Origin: Neotabrizicola shimadae
Lineage (GTDB): Bacteria > Pseudomonadota > Alphaproteobacteria > Rhodobacterales > Rhodobacteraceae
Length of the DNA stretch: 64,000 nt
NCBI RefSeq assembly: GCF_019623905.1
Contig: NZ_CP069370.1
Span: forward strand, 1,488,001-1,552,000
Direction: 5' to 3'
Positions 1 to 6,298 of this stretch are shown here, piece by piece. The first letter of the stretch is position 1; every line of letters begins with the position of its first letter. The notes beneath the pieces are model-generated. The model was not told where the DNA came from and did no database searches. It saw only the letters and a program-made list of their open reading frames with translations. The position numbers and the translations under genes were made by a program.

Positions 1-281
1 AACGCAAGAAGGTGATGTTCATGAATTCCGACGCCGTCGTGGTCCTGCCCGGCGGCGCAGGGTCGCTGGACGAGTTTTTCGAGGTTCTGACCTGGGCGCA
101 GATCGGCCTGCACAGCAAGCCGATCTATCTGCTCGACACCAATGGCTACTGGCAGCCGCTCGTCGCCCTCCTGCACCATGTCGTGGCGCAGGGCTTCGCC
201 GAGCCTTCGATGCTCGCCAGCTTCGCCGTGGTGCCCGACCCCGAGGCGCTCGCAACCGCCCTGCACGCCGCGCTGGATTGA
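1..281 (+). CDS. LOG family protein, C-terminal part (cut by the window start)
   Basis: This is the last ~92 codons of a LOG-family (TIGR00730-like) Rossmann-fold protein, and the gene begins before the window. The frame opens with RKK just ahead of an MFMNSDAVVVLPGGAGSLDE stretch. That matches the family's conserved Arg-Lys and PGGxGTxxE signature, with Ser in place of the usual Thr. LOG enzymes hydrolyse cytokinin riboside 5'-monophosphates or other nucleotide monophosphates in the cytosol; the natural bacterial substrate is often unknown. The gene stops with TGA and is followed at once by a strong GC hairpin. It converges on the minus-strand dehydrogenase across a 105-bp gap that holds an 87-bp repeat element. 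Family assignment is firm, substrate is not. Confidence 0.85.
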   Translation, partial: RKKVMFMNSDAVVVLPGGAGSLDEFFEVLTWAQIGLHSKPIYLLDTNGYWQPLVALLHHVVAQGFAEPSMLASFAVVPDPEALATALHAALD

Positions 282-285
282 CCAA

Positions 286-301
286 GGGGCCGCGCGGCCC
301 C
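286..301. terminator. GC hairpin after the LOG gene
   Basis: A perfect 16-bp palindrome (GGGGCC, GCGC loop, GGCCCC) begins 5 bp after the LOG stop codon. No clear T-tract follows, so this is a terminator-like hairpin rather than a classical intrinsic terminator. It abuts the distal end of repeat copy 1. Confidence 0.4.
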
Positions 302-387
302 TCGGACAATCCTTAAGTCCAAGTTAAGACGCCCACGCAACACCTTGATATTGCTGCAACCGGAAAGGCGTCCGAGCTCGGACGCCT
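301..387 (-). repeat. 87-bp intergenic element, copy 1
   Basis: Read on the minus strand it starts with a 22-bp perfect palindrome (arms AGGCGTCCGAG/CTCGGACGCCT, 366-387). A 38-bp middle follows, then the 15-mer TTAACTTGGACTTAA (313-327), and it ends in GTCCGAG (301-307). GTCCGAG is complementary to one half of the palindrome. The palindrome touches the stop codon of the minus-strand dehydrogenase. Copies 2 and 3 align with it without gaps over all 87 bp. It sits between convergent genes, so a termination or 3'-end role is possible. Confidence 0.8.
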
Positions 388-1286
388 CATTCCAGCCGCG
401 CCGGGAACCCCTCGGCCCGCAGGTCCGTCGCCAGCATGTCCTCCAGGAGCTTGGCAATCATCGGCGACTGCGCCGCCCCCCCATAGGCCGCCCGTGCCGC
501 CACATAGGTCTGCTCGGTCATCGCGGCCAGCTCCAGCGGCACCCCGAACTCCCGGCCAAATCCCAAGGCAAACCCCAGGTCCTTCAGCGCCAGATCGACC
601 GAGAAGGCGATGTCATAGGACCCGTTCAGGATCAGCGCCCCCTCGGTCTCGTGGACAAAGGAATTGCCGGACGAGGCCCGGATCGCATGCCACGCCTGCC
701 CCAGATCCAGCCCGCCCCGCTTGGCCAGCATCAACGCCTCTGACGTGGCCTTCAGATGGATAAAGGCCAGCATGTTGGTGATGACCTTGATGATCGAGGC
801 GCTGCCCAGGGGGCCCATGTGGAACAGCCGGTTCCCGATGGCCTCCAGCGCGGGCCGGTGCAGGTCGAACAGGTCCTGCTCGCCCCCCACCAGCACCGTG
901 ATCTCTCCCCGAGCCGCCAGGTGAACGCCCCCGGTGACCGGCGCCTCCAGCATCCGCACCTCGCCCACCTGCGCCAGCCCCGCCAGCCGCAGCACATCGT
1001 CCCGGCCAAGCGTCGAGTTCTCGATCCAGGTCGCGCCCGCCTTCATCTCGGGCAGCATCTGCGCTAGCACCGCCTCGGACACCGCGGGCGACGGAAGGCA
1101 GGTGAACACATGGTCCGAAGCCGCCGCCACCTCTGCCGCGCTGCCCGCGACCCTGGCCCCCTTCTCCCTGTGCCGCGCCGCCAGCGCCGGGTCGCGGTCA
1201 TACACCGTCACCTGATGCCCCGCCCGGATCAGGCTGGCAGCGATATGCCCGCCCAGGTTCCCCAGCCCCACATAGCCGTACTTCAT
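387..1286 (-). CDS. NAD(P)-dependent dehydrogenase, 3-hydroxyisobutyrate dehydrogenase family
   Basis: A 299-residue beta-hydroxyacid dehydrogenase, normal family length. The N-terminal Rossmann motif is GLGNLGG (about residues 8-14). The family's substrate loop appears as APVTGG, and the catalytic-lysine region reads SIIKVITNM (KxxxN pattern). Such enzymes oxidise 3-hydroxyacids or reduce semialdehydes (3-hydroxyisobutyrate, tartronate semialdehyde, glyoxylate). The ATG at 1286 is preferred over a GTG six bases upstream because GAGGGGG lies five bases before it. It is the last gene of a five-gene minus-strand cluster and starts 10 bp after the MttB-like stop, so co-transcription is likely. 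The exact substrate cannot be read from sequence; cluster context suggests a semialdehyde or hydroxyacid from breakdown of an N-methylated compound. Confidence 0.8.
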   Translation of the reverse strand: MKYGYVGLGNLGGHIAASLIRAGHQVTVYDRDPALAARHREKGARVAGSAAEVAAASDHVFTCLPSPAVSEAVLAQMLPEMKAGATWIENSTLGRDDVLRLAGLAQVGEVRMLEAPVTGGVHLAARGEITVLVGGEQDLFDLHRPALEAIGNRLFHMGPLGSASIIKVITNMLAFIHLKATSEALMLAKRGGLDLGQAWHAIRASSGNSFVHETEGALILNGSYDIAFSVDLALKDLGFALGFGREFGVPLELAAMTEQTYVAARAAYGGAAQSPMIAKLLEDMLATDLRAEGFPARLE

Positions 1287-1296
1287 CCCCACCCCC

Positions 1297-2862
1297 TCAG
1301 CGGAAATAGATGTTGAACCGCGCCCGGATCGCCTGGTCGATCTCCGGCTCGATCACGCAACCCGCCCGCGACAGGATCTCGTTCTTCCGCTCGATCGCCT
1401 TGTCCAGAAGGATCGGCTTGCCCGCCTCGTTCCATTCCTTCGGGCTCATCCGGTTGCCCACGTTCGGATAGATGTATTCGGTCTGCATCAGCTTCAGCGT
1501 CTGGTCGGACCCAAGGTAATGCCCCGGCCCGCCCAGGCAGACCTCCTTCATCGCCTCGATCGAGGTCGAATCCGGGGTCACGTCGATGCCCCGCACCAGC
1601 CGCATCACCTGGCCCAAGAGGTCGTCGCCCAACACAAGGCTCTCCAGGCAGAACCCCAGAAGCGAGGCGTGCATCCCCACCGCCTCATAGCACATGTTCA
1701 GCCCGGCCAGCCCCGCCAGCGCATTCGTGATGCCCTGCTCCCAGCCGGCCTGCATGTCGGGCAGCTTCGAATCCGAAATCCCGGATGCCGCGCCGCCGGG
1801 CAGGCCATAGAACCGGTGCATCTGCGCACAGCCCGCGGTCAGCAGCGCCTGCTCGGCGCTGCCACCCGACATCGCTCCCGTCCGCAGGTCCGACACGAAA
1901 GGCCATGTGCCAAAGATCGCCGGTGCACCGGGGCGGATCGCGTTCACATAGACCACGCCCGCCAGGCATTCCGCCACGGCCTGCACGATGGCCAGCGCAA
2001 TCGGCGCCGGCGCCGTCGCCCCCGCCTGCCCGGCAGACAGCAACAGCATCGGCATCCCCCGCCGGACGCAATCCTCCATCACCTTGCAGGACTCTTCGGC
2101 AAACTTCATGGGAGGCACGACGAAGCAGTTGGAATTGCTCACGAAAGGCCGCTCGCGCCAGGCTTCCTCGCTGCCTGCGACCGTATACAGCACGTCGAAA
2201 CAATCCGCGACATGGCTCGGGTCAAAGAACGAGGTTCCCACATGCTTCCTCGTGCCCGCCAGGCAGGCATAAAGCGTGTTGAGATCCATCTCCTTGTTGT
2301 CCACCACATCGCGGCAGACCATGGTGCGCTGATAGAAATGGATGTTGTCCAGGTTGTCCACCAGCCGCGCCGCGTCATACAGATCCTGCGCGGTCGAATC
2401 GCGGTACTCCAGCGTCACCGGGTCCACCACATGCACCGCCGCCCCGGCGGTCCCAAAGTGAACATTCGTTCCGGAAAGATGCAGATCGTGCTTCGGGTCG
2501 CGCGCATGAAGCGTGATGTTGCGCGCGGCCTTGGTCAGCATGTCCTCGACCAGCGCGCGCGGAAAGCGGATGCGCCCGTCATCGCCCAGCACCGCCCCGG
2601 CACCGGTCAGGATCTCCACGCCCGAGGCCGGGGCATTGGACAAGCCGATCACCTCCAGCGCCTCCAGCGCGGATTGGTGGATCTGCTCCATCCCGGCCTG
2701 GCTCAGCGGGTTGTACTGCCCGCCCGGCATCCCCGGACGCACGGGGCGCACATCCTCGGCCAGGGGCGCGGCGCGCATCGCCACCCGCGCCGCCCGCCCG
2801 CCCGGCCGACGGGCCCGTGCCGGTTCGCAGGTTTCGCCAACTTCCAGAGCTTCACCAGCCAT
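1297..2862 (-). CDS. Trimethylamine-methyltransferase (MttB) family protein, non-pyrrolysine type
   Basis: A 521-residue MttB-superfamily protein. True trimethylamine methyltransferases read an in-frame amber codon as pyrrolysine. This reading frame has no internal amber, so it belongs with the non-Pyl homologues, some of which (MtgB, MtpB, MtcB) demethylate quaternary amines such as glycine betaine, proline betaine or carnitine onto a corrinoid protein. The start at 2862 (MAGEALEV) is chosen because GGGAG lies six bases upstream. An in-frame ATG at 2916 overlaps the upstream stop as ATGA and is an alternative coupled start. It follows the PEP-mutase-like gene and precedes the dehydrogenase in one cluster. 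No corrinoid-binding protein is adjacent. Methyl donor and acceptor are inferred only at family level. Confidence 0.85.
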   Translation of the reverse strand: MAGEALEVGETCEPARARRPGGRAARVAMRAAPLAEDVRPVRPGMPGGQYNPLSQAGMEQIHQSALEALEVIGLSNAPASGVEILTGAGAVLGDDGRIRFPRALVEDMLTKAARNITLHARDPKHDLHLSGTNVHFGTAGAAVHVVDPVTLEYRDSTAQDLYDAARLVDNLDNIHFYQRTMVCRDVVDNKEMDLNTLYACLAGTRKHVGTSFFDPSHVADCFDVLYTVAGSEEAWRERPFVSNSNCFVVPPMKFAEESCKVMEDCVRRGMPMLLLSAGQAGATAPAPIALAIVQAVAECLAGVVYVNAIRPGAPAIFGTWPFVSDLRTGAMSGGSAEQALLTAGCAQMHRFYGLPGGAASGISDSKLPDMQAGWEQGITNALAGLAGLNMCYEAVGMHASLLGFCLESLVLGDDLLGQVMRLVRGIDVTPDSTSIEAMKEVCLGGPGHYLGSDQTLKLMQTEYIYPNVGNRMSPKEWNEAGKPILLDKAIERKNEILSRAGCVIEPEIDQAIRARFNIYFR

Positions 2863-2912
2863 CGTCATCTCCCGTTTTCCGTTGAAATCCGTGGCATTGC
2901 GCCCGGACCCTG

Positions 2913-3746
2913 TCATTCCATCCCGGCACCGCGCTGCAACAGCGCGTCGATCTCGTCACCCGCCGCGGCCCGCATCAGCGGCGCGAAAGACCCCTCGTCC
3001 AGCATCGCCGTCATCGCCTCGCGGATCGCGGCATGGGTCACCCGCGCGATCTGGCTCCCGGTCGAGATGCGCCGCACCCCCATGGCCGCCAGCTCCGCCA
3101 CGCTCATCGCCTTCAGCGGACCCGCCGCCAGCGCGTTCACCGGCTTGCGAACCGCGGCCAGCACCTGCGCCAGTTCCGCGCGCCCCGGCGGGACCGGCAG
3201 GTACAAAAGGTCCGCCCCCGCCGCCTCGAAGGCCTGCAAGCGCCGGATACCCTCGGCCAGGTCATAGGCCCCGTTCATCACGCCATCGGCACGCGCGCAG
3301 AACACGAAGGGCCGGCCAAGCGCGCGCGCCGCGGCCACCCCGGCGCGCACCCGCTCCACCGCCGCCTCGAACCCATGCGCCGGGCTGCCCGGTGCCATCA
3401 CCGTATCCTCAATGGAACAGCCCGAAAGCCCCACCTCGCCCGCCAGCCTCACCGTCTCGGCCACATCTTCCGGCGCGGGACCGAAGCCGTCTTCGAAGTC
3501 GCCGGATACCGGCAGGTCGGTGGCTTCCATCAGGTCCGCTGCATGGGCCAGCGCCTCGTCGCGGCTGACCCCGCCCATATCGGGCCGGCCCAAAGTGAAG
3601 GCATGCGCCGCCGAGGACGTCGCCAGCGCCTTGGCCCCCAAGGCCGCCATCATGCGCGCCGACCCGGCATCCCAGGGGTTCGGGATGACGAAGCAACCGC
3701 TTTCATGCAGCGCCGCAAAGGCCTTGTGACGGTCGGAAAGCTTCAA
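2913..3746 (-). CDS. Isocitrate lyase/PEP mutase family protein
   Basis: A 277-residue protein of the isocitrate lyase/phosphoenolpyruvate mutase superfamily. The sequence shows the conserved opening FVIPNPWDAGSARM, the metal-site region SGDFEDGFG, an SIEDT motif and FCARADG. The KKCGH catalytic signature of isocitrate and methylisocitrate lyases is absent, so a C-C lyase, decarboxylase or hydrolase of another subgroup is more likely. No ATG lies at the domain boundary. The best start is TTG at 3746 (L-KLSDRHKAF) with AAAGAGA about seven bases upstream. Its stop overlaps a possible ATG of the MttB-like gene. A hairpin-bearing repeat separates it from the upstream dehydrogenase. Its role in N-methyl compound breakdown is unclear. 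Confidence 0.8.
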   Translation of the reverse strand: MKLSDRHKAFAALHESGCFVIPNPWDAGSARMMAALGAKALATSSAAHAFTLGRPDMGGVSRDEALAHAADLMEATDLPVSGDFEDGFGPAPEDVAETVRLAGEVGLSGCSIEDTVMAPGSPAHGFEAAVERVRAGVAAARALGRPFVFCARADGVMNGAYDLAEGIRRLQAFEAAGADLLYLPVPPGRAELAQVLAAVRKPVNALAAGPLKAMSVAELAAMGVRRISTGSQIARVTHAAIREAMTAMLDEGSFAPLMRAAAGDEIDALLQRGAGME

Positions 3747-3758
3747 GCCAGATCTCTT

Positions 3759-3808
3759 TCTTCTGTTCCCAAGTATCCTCCGGGAGTGCGGGGGTGGAAA
3801 ACCCCCGC
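3759..3808 (+). repeat. Second intergenic repeat family, copy A (conserved 20-mer plus G5/C5 hairpin)
   Basis: A 20-base block (3759-3778, containing CTGTTCCCAAGTATCC) is followed by a hairpin at 3788-3808 with 8-bp arms GCGGGGGT/ACCCCCGC. Copy B near 8851 shares 17 of 20 bases of the block and the same hairpin style. It lies between the second N-demethylase gene and the TTG start of the PEP-mutase-like gene. It could cause processing or partial termination inside the cluster. Confidence 0.6.
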
Positions 3809-3819
3809 CTCGCCGCCCG

Positions 3820-6264
3820 TCACCCGCGCACCCGCTCCGATTTCGGGTCATGCATCGGCACAAGCGACGCCACCGCCCTGTGCCGAACCCCCGCGACTTC
3901 GATCTCGTAGGTCGAGCCCAGAACCTCCGCCTCGCTCTGGCCCGCACACGGAACATAGCCCATGCCGACGGCACCGCCGAGGAAATGGCCATAGTTCCCG
4001 CTGGTCACCGGCCCCACGATCCGGCCATCGCGCACCACCGCTTCATTATGGAACAGAAGCGGCTCGGGGTCCTCCAGCCGGAACTGGACCATGCGGCGGC
4101 TCAGGCCCGCCTCCTGCTTGCGCAGCACCGCCTCACGGCCAAGGAACGCCGGCTTCTTGCGGCTTACGGTGAAGCCAAGGCCCGCTTCCAGCACATGATC
4201 CTCGTCGGTGATGTCATGGCCCCAGTGGCGATAGGCCTTCTCGATCCGGCAGCTGTCCAGCGTGTGCAGCCCGCACAGCTTCAGCCCGACCTCGGCGCCC
4301 GCCTCTTCCAGGGCCTCGAAGACATGGGCCGTCTGGTCGGCGCTGACGTAAAGCTCCCAGCCAAGCTCGCCGACATATGTGACGCGATGCGCCCGGGCCA
4401 AGCCCAGGCCGATCTCGATTTCCCGCGCCGTGCCAAAGGGATGCGAGGCATTGCCAAAGTCGTTGGGCGAGACTTTCGACAAAAGCTCCCGCGATTTCGG
4501 CCCCATCACGCACAGCACCGATTCCGCCGCCGTGACATCGGTGATGACCGCGAAATCATCGCCCAGGTTCGCCCGCATCCAGGCAAGGTTGCGCGTCAGC
4601 GTGGCCCCCGGCACCACGGCCAGGAAAGCGGTCTCGGACAGCCGCGTCACGGTCAGGTCGGCTTCGATCCCGCCGCGCTCGTTCAGGAACATGGTGTAGA
4701 CGATGCGCCCCGGCTCCACGTCCATCTGCGCCGAGGAAATCCGGTTCAGGAAGGCCAGCGCACCCGGCCCCTCGACCCGGATCTTGCCGAACGAGGTCAT
4801 GTCGAAGAGGCCTACGCCGGTGCGCACCGCCATGTGTTCGGCCTTCTGGTTGTCGAACCAGTTCTGCCGCTTCCAGCTGTAGCGGTATTCCCGCTCTTGC
4901 CCCGGGTCCGCGAACCAGTTCGCCCGCTCCCATCCCGCCACCTCGCCGAACACCGCGCCACGCGCCTTCAGATGCTCGTGAATGGGCGACCGGCGCACAC
5001 CCCGCGCGGTGACGACCTGGCGATAGGGGAAGTGGTCGGCGTAAAGCAGGCCCAGGGTTTCCGTAACCCTTTCCTTCAGATAGCGGCGGTTCTTCTGGAA
5101 CGGCTGCGCGCGCCGGATATCCACTTCCCACAGATCGAACGGCGGCTCGCCTTCCGTGATCCAATGCGCCAGCGCCATGCCGGCCCCGCCCGAAGACACG
5201 ATCCCGATCGAGTTGTAGCCGGCCGCAATCCAGTAGCCCTTCACCTCGGGCGCCTCGCCCAGGTAATAGCGGTCGTCGGGCGTAAAGCTCTCCGGCCCGT
5301 TGAAGAAGGTATGGATCCCCGCCGACTGGAACAGCGGCATCCGGTGCATCGCCGCTTCCAGGATCGGCTGGAAATGGTCGAAATCCTCGGGCAGCGTGTC
5401 AAAGCAGAAATCCTCGCGGATGCCCTCCATCCCCCAGGGCTTGGCCTTGGGCTCAAACGCCCCCAGCATCATCTTGCCCGCGTCCTGCTTGTAATAGGCA
5501 CATTCGTCCGGCACACGAAGAACCGGCAATTGACAAAGCCCGTCAATCGGTTCCGTGACAAGGTAGAAGTGCTCGCAGGCATGAAGCGGCAGCGTCACGC
5601 CGTTCTGCGCGGCCAGGTCCCGCCCCCACATGCCGCCGCAGTTGATCACCACGTCCGCCGCAATATGCCCCGGCCCCTCGGCGCCCTCGTAATCCACCCC
5701 GCTCACGCGGCCCCCGGCGGTGGTGACGCGCGTCACCTTCACGCCCTCGAAGATCCCCGCCCCCCGCATCCGCGCGCCCTTGGCCAGCGCCATCGCGATG
5801 TTGGCCGGGTCGCACTGCCCGTCCAGCGGCAGCGCCACCGCGCCCACCACATCACCCACCTCCAGATGCGGATAGCGCGCCTTCACCTCGGCCGGCGAGA
5901 TCTCGTGGACCTCCACGTCGAAGATCCGCGCCACCGTCGCCTGCCGCAACAGCTCCTCGTGCCGCTCCTTCGTCAGCGCGACCGAGATCGACCCCACCTG
6001 CCGCATCCCCGTGGCCACGCCCGTCTCGGCTTCCAGCTTCACGTAAAGATCGGCCGAATACTTCGCCAGCCGGGTCATGTTCTGCGACCCGCGCAGCTGC
6101 CCGATCAGCCCCGCCGCGTGCCAGGTCGTGCCGCAGGTCAGCTGCTTGCGCTCCAGAAGCACCACATCGGTCCAGCCGGCCTTGGCCAGGTGATAGGCCA
6201 CCGAACAGCCCGACACCCCCCCGCCGATCACCACGGCCCGCGCCCGATCCGGAATCCTGCTCAT
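3820..6264 (-). CDS. FAD-dependent N-demethylase, dimethylglycine/sarcosine dehydrogenase-like, with GCV_T domain
   Basis: An 814-residue two-part enzyme. The N-terminal half is a DAO-type FAD domain with GGGVSG at 14-19 and the motif TWHAAG, whose His49 matches the residue that binds FAD covalently in dimethylglycine and sarcosine dehydrogenases. The C-terminal half (from about residue 430) is a folate-binding aminomethyltransferase (GCV_T) domain with its C-terminal barrel. The family oxidises N-methyl groups of dimethylglycine or sarcosine and passes the one-carbon unit to tetrahydrofolate. Start ATG at 6264 is preceded by a purine-rich GGGGAAAG. Its paralogue ends 34 bp upstream on the same strand. 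Which paralogue takes which substrate is not readable. Confidence 0.88.
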   Translation of the reverse strand: MSRIPDRARAVVIGGGVSGCSVAYHLAKAGWTDVVLLERKQLTCGTTWHAAGLIGQLRGSQNMTRLAKYSADLYVKLEAETGVATGMRQVGSISVALTKERHEELLRQATVARIFDVEVHEISPAEVKARYPHLEVGDVVGAVALPLDGQCDPANIAMALAKGARMRGAGIFEGVKVTRVTTAGGRVSGVDYEGAEGPGHIAADVVINCGGMWGRDLAAQNGVTLPLHACEHFYLVTEPIDGLCQLPVLRVPDECAYYKQDAGKMMLGAFEPKAKPWGMEGIREDFCFDTLPEDFDHFQPILEAAMHRMPLFQSAGIHTFFNGPESFTPDDRYYLGEAPEVKGYWIAAGYNSIGIVSSGGAGMALAHWITEGEPPFDLWEVDIRRAQPFQKNRRYLKERVTETLGLLYADHFPYRQVVTARGVRRSPIHEHLKARGAVFGEVAGWERANWFADPGQEREYRYSWKRQNWFDNQKAEHMAVRTGVGLFDMTSFGKIRVEGPGALAFLNRISSAQMDVEPGRIVYTMFLNERGGIEADLTVTRLSETAFLAVVPGATLTRNLAWMRANLGDDFAVITDVTAAESVLCVMGPKSRELLSKVSPNDFGNASHPFGTAREIEIGLGLARAHRVTYVGELGWELYVSADQTAHVFEALEEAGAEVGLKLCGLHTLDSCRIEKAYRHWGHDITDEDHVLEAGLGFTVSRKKPAFLGREAVLRKQEAGLSRRMVQFRLEDPEPLLFHNEAVVRDGRIVGPVTSGNYGHFLGGAVGMGYVPCAGQSEAEVLGSTYEIEVAGVRHRAVASLVPMHDPKSERVRG

Positions 6265-6298
6265 TGTCTTTCCCCAAACATTCCGGCCCCGCGCGTCC

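Noticed and set aside
1297-2862. Pyrrolysine-dependent trimethylamine methyltransferase
   Set aside because: The frame is uninterrupted with no internal amber codon, so pyrrolysine insertion is not needed. No pyl genes are seen.
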